The position numbers were made by a program, and so were the translations under genes. Below are positions 1 through 9,080 of a DNA stretch of 64,000 nt, in pieces (the first letter of the stretch is position 1; the number at the start of each line of letters is the position of its first letter). The DNA lies in the NCBI GenBank assembly GCA_928724745.1, contig CAKMXJ010000042.1, forward strand, positions 496,001 through 560,000, given 5' to 3'. The stretch comes from Anthracocystis setariae. Lineage: Eukaryota > Basidiomycota > Ustilaginomycetes > Ustilaginales > Ustilaginaceae. The notes beneath the pieces were generated by a model. It saw nothing but the letters and a program-made list of their open reading frames with translations. It did no database searches and had not been told where the DNA came from.

Positions 1-337
1 CTGCCTCCATTGTTGCTCTTTCCTTGCCCGCCATTTTTTTCTTTCTTTTTTTCCTCTCGTCTTTCTTGTCCTTTCCTTTGCCTACCGCCACGCTGCCACC
101 CTGCGCCGGACGCCTGACCCACCTCACTCATCCGCATCATTCGCCCCCACCTCGTTTCCCCTCCTGGTCGTCAGCTACATAAACCCCCCCCCAGCTCGAC
201 CCATCGCTCACTACCTATCCCCATCATCCATCAAGCTCTGTGGCTCCTCTGTCCTTTCCTCAAGACAAGCTTGTCCATCTCAACATCACTCCCCCCCTTC
301 CTCTCCTAACCCTCTACCACTCTTCTTCTTAGTCAAG
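1..337 (+). promoter_or_regulatory. Pyrimidine-rich leader/promoter of the sugar transporter gene
   Basis: No gene is seen here. The stretch is strongly C/T-rich on the plus strand with C runs (around 187-195 and 290-297) and ends directly at the transporter ATG in the context AAGATGGCT. Such C/T tracts are common just upstream of strongly expressed fungal genes. No clear TATA box can be assigned. Confidence 0.5.
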
Positions 338-1975
338 ATGGCTGGAGGTGCTGTTGCCGATGCTGGCTATGCCTCCACTGGCCCTGTGGCCCGCCCCGCC
401 AATGTTAAGCAGTCGCTCCCTGCTATCTTGGTGGCTGCTGCCTCCGCTTTCGGTGGTGTTCTCTTCGGTTACGACACCGGTACAATTTCCGGTCTGCTTG
501 CCATGCAGAACTTTAAGGAGACTTTCGGTTCCTACTACCCCGTCAACGTTCCCTCCAACACTGGTTTGCCCCTCAAGCCCGGTTACGATCTGAGCACTAG
601 CAACACCTCGCTTGTCGTCTCGATTCTCTCCGCCGGTACCTTCTGCGGTGCCCTTGCTGGTGCTCCCATCTCGGACATCCTCGGTCGTCGATGGGGTATG
701 CAGGTTGCTCTCCTCGTTTTCACCGTCGGTGTCATTATGCAGGTCGCTACCACTGACTTCGGTGTCTTCACCGGTGGTCGTGTTATTGCCGGTCTCGGTG
801 TCGGTATCCTCTCCACCATTGTCCCCATGTACCAGTCCGAGACCGCTCCCCGCTGGATCCGTGGTGCCGTCGTCTCCGGTTACCAGTGGGCCATCACCAT
901 TGGTCTCCTTGCCGCTTCGATTGCCACCAACGCTACCCAGCACCACAGCGGCACCTCGTCGTGGCGTGTTCCCGTTGCTATCCAGTTCGCCTGGGCCGTC
1001 ATCCTTTGCGTCTTCTTCCTCATCCTCCCCGAGTCGCCCCGTTGGCTCATCAAGAAGGGCAACCACGAGAAAGCTGCCAAGTCGCTCGCCCGCCTCAACT
1101 CCACCGATGTTGACGACCCCATTGTTCGTTCCGAGATCTCGGTCATCCAGACCAACCTCGACCTCGAGCTTTCGCACTCTGCCGGTTCCTACCTCGACTG
1201 CTTCCAGTTCAACGACCGAAAGTACTTCCTCCGTTCGTTCACTGGTATCTTCATCCAGGCTTTCCAGCAGCTCACCGGTATCAACTTCATCTTCTACTTC
1301 GGCACCACCTTCTTCCAGAACGCCCTTCCCGGCACCAACCCCTTCATCTTCTCGGTCATCTCCAACGTCGTTAACGTCGTGTCCACCATTCCGGGCATGT
1401 ACATGATGGAGCGCGTCGGTCGACGAAACCTCCTCATCTGGGGTGCCGTCTGGATGTGCGTCTGCGAGCTCATCGTCGCCGTTGTCGGTACCGCTCTTCC
1501 CAACACCAACCGATCTGCCGGCAAGTCGCTCATTGCCTTCGTCTGCATCTACATTGCCGGTTTCGCTGCCACCTGGGGTCCCGCTGCATGGGTCGTCTGT
1601 GGTGAGATCTTCCCTCTCGCCATCCGTGCCAAGGCTCTCTCGCTCTGCACTGCCTCCAACTGGCTCTGGAACTTCGGTATCGGCTACGCCACCCCTTACC
1701 TTGTCCAGAAAGGTGCTGGTCACGCTGGTCTCGGCACCAAGGTGTTCTTCATCTGGACCGGCACCTGCGCTGGCTGTGCCGTCTTCGCCTACTTCTTCAT
1801 CTTCGAGACCCGTCTCCTTTCGCTCGAGGAGGTCGATGAGATGTACTCTCAGTGCACTGCCATGACCTCGTCGCGTGCCAACTCTGAGATCCGTGCTCGT
1901 CGCTCGGACATCGAGGGTGGTGTTGCCCCCATCAAGGAGGACGAGATCGCCACCCACGACGAGAAGAAGAACTAA
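338..1975 (+). CDS. MFS sugar (hexose) transporter, 545 aa
   Basis: Plasma-membrane monosaccharide/H+ symporter or sensor-like transporter of the sugar porter branch of the major facilitator superfamily. The length (545 aa), about twelve hydrophobic segments and family motifs fit: FGYDTGTISG in helix 1, GRRWG between helices 2 and 3, PESPRWL after helix 6, QQLTGINFIFY in helix 7, ERVGRRNL between helices 8 and 9, and a terminal SLEEVDEMY. The usual PETKG motif after helix 12 reads FETRLLSLEE, so Lys and Gly are replaced. Third positions are heavily biased to C and T (GGT, CTC, ATC, TCC), which suggests strong expression. It resembles fungal HXT/STP-type hexose transporters including the smut Hxt1 group, but the exact orthologue and substrate cannot be fixed here. 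Single exon; convergent with TRM9. Confidence 0.93.
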   Translation: MAGGAVADAGYASTGPVARPANVKQSLPAILVAAASAFGGVLFGYDTGTISGLLAMQNFKETFGSYYPVNVPSNTGLPLKPGYDLSTSNTSLVVSILSAGTFCGALAGAPISDILGRRWGMQVALLVFTVGVIMQVATTDFGVFTGGRVIAGLGVGILSTIVPMYQSETAPRWIRGAVVSGYQWAITIGLLAASIATNATQHHSGTSSWRVPVAIQFAWAVILCVFFLILPESPRWLIKKGNHEKAAKSLARLNSTDVDDPIVRSEISVIQTNLDLELSHSAGSYLDCFQFNDRKYFLRSFTGIFIQAFQQLTGINFIFYFGTTFFQNALPGTNPFIFSVISNVVNVVSTIPGMYMMERVGRRNLLIWGAVWMCVCELIVAVVGTALPNTNRSAGKSLIAFVCIYIAGFAATWGPAAWVVCGEIFPLAIRAKALSLCTASNWLWNFGIGYATPYLVQKGAGHAGLGTKVFFIWTGTCAGCAVFAYFFIFETRLLSLEEVDEMYSQCTAMTSSRANSEIRARRSDIEGGVAPIKEDEIATHDEKKN

Positions 1976-2671
1976 GCTTGTCGCTTGTTCCTTTTTCCCC
2001 CTACCTTCACCATTGCTTTCGCTTGTGACCGGGCCCCTTTGGCCTACGCTCACATTGTGGTTGATGACAGCATGCCTTGTTGTCTTGTTACATCCAATTC
2101 CAGTCACGGATTCACGAACTGTATCTCATGTTGTTCGCTCCTCACCAAGTCGGCCGAGTCTGGCTTGGGTTGTCAAAACGTTGCTATTCTCGGCACGCTT
2201 TCTACATTGTTCATCATAGCAATCTCATACCCCATTCTTAGGTTTACATGTCTTATTTGGTCAGTCTGTCTATCCTGGCATCGTGTCGAAAGTGAGAAGA
2301 AGTCGAGCCTGGTTGTCCAACACTGCGATCGTCGCCCAACCTTGTCTTGATGACAACCTTGAGCTTGTTTGGACGAAAATTGCCACTCGGATCGCGCTCG
2401 CCGTCCGCACCTCGGGTGTCACCAGAGGCTCTAGCGTGGATAAAGTTTTGAGGCCACACGATGTCTACGTCTCCTCGTGTGGCGAGCGTGATCAGAGGCT
2501 TCAGTTCCCCATGCAAGCCAGACGTCATAAGCCACCGTCGTCTCCACACAGACACAGCACATGCAGTCAATTTGGAAGGACGACTTCTTAATCTTAATCT
2601 TAATATATATATATATATATATATATTTTGGCGTCTACTGTAACAAATCACCCTGTGGGGGGTATGTTGAT
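1976..2671. other. Convergent 3' region with (AT)n run
   Basis: Intergenic space between the stop codons of the sugar transporter (+) and TRM9 (-). It holds the 3' untranslated regions and an (AT)n dinucleotide run at about 2603-2625. No gene is supported; the open frames here lack family features. Confidence 0.6.
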
Positions 2672-3972
2672 TTACAGATTCGTCGCCGCCCACTGAACCC
2701 GCCAAACGCCCCACCAGTTTCCTCGTTCCCAACCGCTTGCTTCTCGCACGACCTCGATCCTGTCCTGAGCGGCACTGCCACGCGTGCGACAATGGACGGC
2801 CGGCATACTAGCGCCTGCATCGGCGACGAGCGATTCAAGCTCTCCCGCTCGAAACATGTGATAGTAGCGATTATACACAGGACGTCCCTCATCCAACCCC
2901 TTTCCCCCCTCATCCGTCTGTGTCTGTGTCTGTGTCTGTGTCGAACAGACGTCCAACTTGGACAAACCTTCTTCGATCTCGTCCGTGCTTGCATTTTTCT
3001 TGGACTGCTTCGGCTTCGGCTTGTGCTTGTGCTTGGGCTTGGTACTCGCCTTCTTCTGACTAGCAGTGGTGAGAACCCAAGGCACGAGAACATCCTGATC
3101 ATCGGTAATTCGAACCTGGACCGACTCGCGCTTGTGTTCCTCCGCTGCCTTGAGCCCGCTATACGTGACGAGCCGATCCTTTCTCTTTGCATGGTTCGGA
3201 TCGTGAATCTCAGGATTCTTGCTTAGCAACTCAGGATCTTGCGCTTCAAACTGTCGCTTTCCCTCATCCTTCTGCTCGAGCGCCCACACAAAGATCATAA
3301 ACCTGCCGCGACCGTACCCATTATTGAGACGAACATCGCCGCCCATCTCGCCATCCCCATCGTTCGTCGGAGCCGACGGTCCATCGACTGGCGCCACAAT
3401 ACGGATAAGCTCCTGCACCGACGCGCGCCTTCGCTCCCACGTCGAAAAGTGGTGGATCGTAGCAATACTGATCGCATAATCAAACAATCCGGTGCGCAAA
3501 CTAGACCGAATAGCATCACCCACCGCAACCTCCTGCCGCTTCCCCTTCTTCGCCCCACCCTCCTCCATCCCGCCCTTGCTATCCACCATCCCGAAATTAT
3601 CGCGCGCCAGCCCGATCAGATTCGACGAACGATCCACCCCCACCGTCAGCAGACTGTTCTGACGCTGCTCCGCCGCAACTGTCGCTAGAGTCGAACGGAT
3701 GGGCAGGTATTTGCCATTCCCACAACCGAGATCAGCACCCAGACTCCCGTCCGGAATGGTGCTGAGGAAGGCAGGGATCAACGGCCACGGCTTGTAGCGT
3801 GTACTTGAGAAGTGCGGCGCGATAGTTTCGTAGATCCTGAATTGACCAAAGAAGGAAAAAAGGTTCAAAAGATGTGTTACGGTCAGATTCATATACAACG
3901 TCGATGGTTGAGCCGAACAACTCGGGCAGCAGGAAGGCTACGCACTTACGCATGCACGTTCTGTTGCTCATA
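2672..3972 (-). CDS. TRM9: tRNA wobble-uridine carboxymethyl methyltransferase TRM9 (C-terminal part of a continuous MED1-TRM9 frame)
   Basis: SAM-dependent methyltransferase that makes the final methyl ester of mcm5U/mcm5s2U at tRNA position 34; in yeast it works with TRM112. Two exons: the 5' piece ends at 3950, a 113-nt intron (3837-3949; GTAAGT, CTGAC branch site, TTCAG) follows, and exon 2 runs 3836-2672. Splicing joins EQQNVHA to IYETIAPHFSSTRYKPWP, the conserved TRM9 N-terminus, followed by the SAM motif ADLGCGNGKYL. The C-terminus keeps YYHMFRAGELESLV and a GNWW-containing end. About 60 residues of Lys-rich and Gln/Thr-rich sequence interrupt the middle, including a TQTQTQTQT run. No in-frame Met lies between the MED1-like coding region and this domain, so the start is unclear: either a true fusion protein or an internal MED1-frame Met. 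The domain call is firm; the gene boundary is not. Confidence 0.85.
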
Positions 3973-6366
3973 CGACAGTGGGTCGAAAGTCTGCGTGGTT
4001 GTAGGCTTGTTCAGGCGAAGCTCGAATTGCTTCTCGGCCCAGTCGATCAGACCGAGCACCACACGCTCGAGCGATTCAAAATCGACCAGCTCGGTCACGA
4101 TGCTTTGAGCCTCTGCGGATGAGCTGTCCAATTGCGCTCTCTTGCTCTCTGCTCCTGCCGACAAATTCAAGTTGCCCACGGCAGAGAGCGACCACCCGAC
4201 TACCGGGCTTCGCTTGGACGGCGAGATGGACGCATCAAACACGACGGTCGCGCCCGTTTCGGCTGCAACGCGGAAGCCGATTTGCAAGCTGAGCGCTTGC
4301 TGTGCTTCATCCGAGGAACCACGTGTAGGCGTGCGGAAAGCGAGCGTGACAGGGATCTTGGCAGACGTCTGGTCCGCAGCTCCAGAGAGCAAATCGTCCA
4401 ACGAGAGCGGAGCCAAGTCACTCTGTCCATCATTCCCATCGGTCGCCTCTTTGCTCGAAGAGATGGCCACATGCATGAGCTCAGTGACCTTGACTTCGTC
4501 GCGCAAAACCTCGATCAGGGCGAACAACCTCGACAAGGTGGAAGGTTGTGGCCGCGCGGCATCGCTCTCGTCCATCGCGTCGCCTGATGTCGCACTGACG
4601 CTGAGAAGTGGCAGAGAATCGATGACGAGTCCTTGCGATTCCGTGTTGCGGACGCTTTCGACAGTCTGTGCGAGTGTAAACGTGCATTTAGGCACCTTGG
4701 ATGCACTCTGATCCGCATCCTGCTGTTTTCGTCTCGACCACGAGGCAGCCAACACATCTTCAAACCAGGTAGGTCCGGTCGGCACACCACCGGTCGCGCC
4801 GGCGGCATTACTGTTCGGCGAGACCTGCTTGAGGTTGCAGATCGCAGCAAGCCTGGCTGCGGTGGGTCGAGTGACGATCACAGGCGGAGAAAGGCGGACG
4901 ACAAAGTGCAACGGCACCTGCTTCTGGCTGTCGACAGGGGATGGAACCGTTCCTAAGAATTGAGTCGGATCGGAGGATGCAGAGGAAGCGACAATGTCCT
5001 GCGCTGCCTGAGATAGCGGGAAGGAGGGCGTCGTAAATTCGGAAGCGAGGTGGTCGGAAGCAGGCAGATCGAGCGCTTGAATGTCCAAAGACAGGGTGTA
5101 CTCCTGCTTGGAAGTAGGATTGTGAGCAAAGGTGGTATGGATAAAGGGACTCGATTCGTGTAGGTGATGAAGTCCATGACCACGGTTGAGCAACGTGGGC
5201 GTGTCAGATGCCGAGGCCTCCGCTTCAGCTACTCGCATCACAGAAGCGCTGAGCTCCTGCATGGCGCCGAAGAGGTCGGTAGTTCTGGATCCTGACGGGG
5301 CAGCTTCGCTCGCCTTGGCTTCGAGATGATCGAGGGCGAGCAATTTGGAAAGGTTGGCTGTCCAATTGGAAAGAGCCTTTGCGACTCGTGACCTGTCTTG
5401 CTGAAGAGAACCTGGAGCAATCGGGCCGAAGAGCGTCTCAGCGATTAGCTGGACATCTCGGGCAAGAACGGCACCAAGACGCGCGTCGCGAACGTGCTGT
5501 GAGTCGCCAGAGTCGCTTGCGTAGGAAAGCTTAAGCTTGCAGTTGGGACGGAAGCCACTGGCCTGGCTAGCTCTGGTAAGAACAAACTCGACGTCAATGA
5601 CCAAGATCTTGGCACCGAGGGTCAGTGTGTGCGTGAGCAGGCTGTTGCCATCAATGGGTGGACTGGTTGCCTCAGGAGATGGTTCAGAGAAGGTTTCGAG
5701 GCCAAGAGACTTGGCTGTGTTTTCGAGCGTATCGCAAAGCGCACCGAGTGCTTCAAGGGCATCGTCCCAGCTGGTGCAAGGCTGCCGTGCCGAGTCAGTG
5801 CGCAAGGCACCTGCTTGCAAGCGCAATGGAAACGATGCATCGGAGCTTTGCAGATCGTAAGCGGCATCCGGCTGGCGATCGGTCGACTTGAGCGGAGAAA
5901 GCGCATGGGCAAGGGCAGCCGTATGAGTCGAGGTTTCTGTCAACAGCGAAATATAGCGACGCAATTGGTTGGCCGTGTTTGCACCTTTGGATTGCTGTGT
6001 TGCACTGGACGACGATGCTTGCGACTGGAGAGCAGGACTGTCAGCTGCAAAGTGCGAGACAGAGTGACGAATCTGGGCGATGAGCTGTCGATATTGGTCA
6101 CGCGACAGCCACGCATCAGCACTCGAGGCAGAGTAAAGCGATTGAAGTGACGAGCTGAGAGGATGCAATTGCGCCGACGTGCTCGCTTGGTTGCTGAGAC
6201 TGTTTTTGGCTTGATCGAGCGCATCAAAGAGCGGACGAGCAGGTGTCGGCACACCCGCAGCGCTGACCGGGTCGGATGGAAGCGCCGATGATGATGGCTC
6301 TGCTGGAGCTTCGACTCCAGCTCCTGAGCCACTGAGGCTGATCGACATCCCTTCGGAAGCGTCCAT
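3973..6366 (-). CDS. MED1: Mediator subunit 1 (MED1)-like protein, open into TRM9
   Basis: Likely MED1 of the Mediator middle module, which links activators to RNA polymerase II. The start at 6366 is chosen because the frame upstream only reads a CCAG tandem repeat. Residues 1-130 are Ser/Ala-rich. A folded part follows with the MED1-type order: a hydrophobic segment after SLLTHTLTLGAKILVIDVEF, a section with ARLGAVLARDVQLIAETLF, a helical stretch with NLSKLLALDHLEAK, and a late LIEVLRDEVKVTELMH segment, ending near VLGLIDWAEKQF. These resemble the MED1 family only moderately, so the assignment is by overall pattern. There is no stop codon after this region: the same frame continues into the TRM9 exon and through its splice junction, predicting a 1,193-residue product (2672-3836 joined to 3950-6366). 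Divergent from the WDR68 gene. Confidence 0.6.
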
Positions 6367-6513
6367 CTGCTCTAGAGTCTGCGCTTTGCTGAGATGTCGC
6401 AGAAGCAGGCAAGAGAGATGGTAGAAGTGAGGTCGACGACAAGAACGATTATACTGAAAAGCTATGCAACGGCCGGCAAACTCAAAATCCTGGAATTCTG
6501 CAGTTTCTTCATT

Positions 6514-6544
<31 letters not shown>

Positions 6545-6932
6545 AAGACTGCAGCCACTGCCGAAGCGCGAATTCAGTCCAACGTCCGTGCGTGGAGCAC
6601 GCCTCCACGATAGAACAACACACGGCTTTCCCGATCTAGACCATCAGCCTCCTCCATCTCTCTCTCTCTCTCTTTCTCTCTCTTGGAACCGCACATACGC
6701 ATGTGCGATTGCACACGGTCGCAAACTACCATCTCTGTAGCTGTCAGTGAAACTGGTGCAGATCGGTAGACGACCGTACCGGCCCGTTCTACGTCCTCAA
6801 CATTCTTGAACGGCGGGACCTATCTGGCGAGACGAACACCGGCGCAATCTCTCGTTCGCCGCAGGACAGGACACCTTCCCTTAGCGTTCGCAACTTGGTA
6901 CAATCGCCTCATATCACACTGACGGAGACACG
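6367..6932. promoter_or_regulatory. Divergent promoter between MED1-like and WDR68 genes
   Basis: 566 bases between two head-to-head start codons. It contains a CCAG tetranucleotide array (6514-6544) and a TC-rich run (6657-6683). Nothing else codes here. Confidence 0.55.
6514..6544. repeat. (CCAG)n tandem repeat
   Basis: About seven copies of CCAG upstream of the MED1-like start. Read in the MED1 frame it would give repeated WLAG units, one reason for rejecting a start upstream of 6366. Confidence 0.9.
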
Positions 6933-8702
6933 ATGCCTCCAACAGCAGAGTACAAGGCTCCATGGCCCATATTCGCTCTAGCTTGGTCTAATCATCCATC
7001 CACCTCGACGTCTTCGTCGTCGTCTCACTTTCGCAACCCATCCGGCTCGGCAAGATACGTCCCCCCTTCCCCTTCACCATTAGGCCGTCAAGATGAGTTT
7101 GGCACACCGCATTCCTCTACAACACCTGCTCCACCAGATAGCGCCAGGATAGCCGTCGGCTCGTTTGTCGAGCAGTACACCAACCGCATCCAGATTCTCG
7201 GCTTTCATCCACGCGACTCTTCTTCTCTCACTCTGTTAGCGGACGCTTCACATCCATATCCTCCCACCAAACTCGGCTTCCAGCCTTCCACACTCTTCGA
7301 TTCATCCTCGAGTGAACGTAGAGACGCCTCGTTGGACAGGGAGAGAGGCTCAGCTGATCGCAGCTATGCTTCGCCCACCACCAAACTCGCAAAGAGGGGT
7401 AGCTGGGGCGCCAAACTACGCCCTTCGCTGTCTGGCGATGGTGGAGACATGTCAGATCACTACCCAGACAGAGAGCTATTGGCAAGTACTGCGGACTGCT
7501 TGCGCATCTGGGAAATCTATCGGAACGAATACTCGGACCCTTATCAATCATCTTACGTTGGCGGCAATGGGGGAGGAGCATCGCAGCCAGACGGCTCTAC
7601 GTTACCCTTTTCTTTGCGCGAAAAGAGCGTGTTGGCTCACTCCAAGAATACAAAGAGTCCACCCGCTCCTCTGACCTCCTTCTCCTGGAACACGCCCTCG
7701 CCCAACCTCATAGTCACTTCGAGCATCGACACAACTTGCACCATCTGGGATCTCCCGACGCGCACAGCCTTGACGCAACTCATCGCGCACGATCGTGAAG
7801 TGTATGATGTCGATTGGTGTCCTGGTTCGGCCGATGTTTTTGCCAGTGTCGGCGCTGACGGCAGCGTGCGTGTCTTTGACCTGCGAAGCCTAGAGCATTC
7901 CACCATTATCTACGAGACGGGAACAGCACCAGGCGCCACCGAGTCACGGCCTGGGACCAGCATGTCTACATCATCGAGAGCCACTTCGACGCGCAGCGTG
8001 CCTGCAGCTCCACTGCTCCGCATCGCCTTCAATCCCTGGGATGCAAACTATCTGGCCACCTTCCACCTCGAGTCGGATTCAGTACAAATTCTTGACGTCA
8101 GGGCGCCAGGTTCGCCTATTCTCGAGCTGCGTGGTCACTCGTCTGCGGTCAACGCGATCGCTTGGGGTCCACCCTCTGTAGGAGCCGGAGTTCTAGGCCC
8201 AAGTAAAGGTATGGTGTGCTCCGCTGCGGATGATGCACAAGTGCTCGTCTATGATCTTGCCTCAACTACGCTACGTACCGCCTCTGCTCAGGGTAGAAGG
8301 AGCAGGAACGGCCATGCGCCATCGCCCGCGCCAGGCTCGATTGGCTACTCGCACTCGACATCATCCTTCGGCGGCACTGCCAGCCCTGCACCCACTGCAA
8401 GCCTTGCTGGTAGCATCGGTATCGGAGCAGAGATCCCCTTCCTTGCCTATACGACGCCGAATCAGGAGATGGTCAACAATGTTTCCTGGCTCCGAGCTGG
8501 AGGCGGTGGACTTCCACCCGGTGTTGGCGGATCTGGCGGCAGCGGCGGTGGTGGATCAAGCTCGCACAAGAGCGTTGTCCAAGAATGGAACGAGTTCACA
8601 GCAGGCAGCACAGGAGGCAACTCGACGTCCGGTTTCGCTCCACACGATTCAGATTGGATCGCACTCGCAGCCGGTAATTCGGTCCGAGCGCTCAAGGTCT
8701 GA
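6933..8702 (+). CDS. WD40 repeat protein, WDR68/DCAF7 (AN11/TTG1) family
   Basis: Beta-propeller scaffold of the WDR68/DCAF7 family, which in other eukaryotes binds DYRK kinases and acts as a CUL4-DDB1 substrate receptor. The N-terminus [14 protein letters not shown] followed by [19 protein letters not shown] is the hallmark of this family, and the C-terminus [16 protein letters not shown] matches its usual last blade. WD repeats are visible around [18 protein letters not shown]...[48 protein letters not shown] and [14 protein letters not shown] segments. At 589 residues it is much longer than the animal proteins (about 340); the excess is Ser/Gly-rich insertions, notably residues 15-60, 110-180 and a Gly run near 525. 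Single exon, start in context ACGATGCCT. Divergent from MED1-like; followed by the nucleoporin on the same strand. Confidence 0.88.
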   Translation: MPPTAEYKAPWPIFALAWSNHPSTSTSSSSSHFRNPSGSARYVPPSPSPLGRQDEFGTPHSSTTPAPPDSARIAVGSFVEQYTNRIQILGFHPRDSSSLTLLADASHPYPPTKLGFQPSTLFDSSSSERRDASLDRERGSADRSYASPTTKLAKRGSWGAKLRPSLSGDGGDMSDHYPDRELLASTADCLRIWEIYRNEYSDPYQSSYVGGNGGGASQPDGSTLPFSLREKSVLAHSKNTKSPPAPLTSFSWNTPSPNLIVTSSIDTTCTIWDLPTRTALTQLIAHDREVYDVDWCPGSADVFASVGADGSVRVFDLRSLEHSTIIYETGTAPGATESRPGTSMSTSSRATSTRSVPAAPLLRIAFNPWDANYLATFHLESDSVQILDVRAPGSPILELRGHSSAVNAIAWGPPSVGAGVLGPSKGMVCSAADDAQVLVYDLASTTLRTASAQGRRSRNGHAPSPAPGSIGYSHSTSSFGGTASPAPTASLAGSIGIGAEIPFLAYTTPNQEMVNNVSWLRAGGGGLPPGVGGSGGSGGGGSSSHKSVVQEWNEFTAGSTGGNSTSGFAPHDSDWIALAAGNSVRALKV

Positions 8703-9080
8703 TTCTTGCATATAGTGAGACAAGCAAGCATGCTTCATACCCATTCATCCGTAGATCTTTGGTCCGATGAGTCAAGTGTCCGAGTGTGAGTGAGTCTACT
8801 TGGAGGGAGTCGTGGATTGTGACTGGCATGAGGCTAGAATCGGGCTGCATGCGTGTTGAGATCGGGATGGGGTCTGACACGGTCAAAATGAATTTTGGGC
8901 ACATATCCGACCGCGAAGCAGGAAGAAATTCAACGGCAGGAGCTCGTGTCTTGGCCCTATAGCACAGTGTTGACGTCCGTGCCTCGTCCATCTTTGCCGA
9001 TATTGTGGTCACAAGCTGATCTGGCTTTTTGCCTTTGCTCTTCCACCATCAACCCAGTCCGTTGGCCATTCTACACCATC
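8703..9080 (+). promoter_or_regulatory. Spacer between WDR68 and nucleoporin genes
   Basis: 378 bases holding the WDR68 3' end and the nucleoporin promoter. The nucleoporin frame is open upstream from 8895, but that part has no NUP50-like sequence and is read as leader. Confidence 0.5.

Noticed and set aside
329..2107. 592-codon open frame antisense to the sugar transporter
   Set aside because: It mirrors the biased codon use of the transporter (Glu/Asp/Gly/Thr-rich, no domain) and has no plausible structure.
6367..6558. Upstream in-frame start for the MED1-like protein at 6558
   Set aside because: The extra residues come from the CCAG repeat (WLAG units) and leader; the Met at 6366 begins family-like sequence.
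8895..9080. Upstream in-frame start of the nucleoporin
   Set aside because: The NUP50-type N-terminus begins exactly at 9081; the upstream residues show no conservation pattern.
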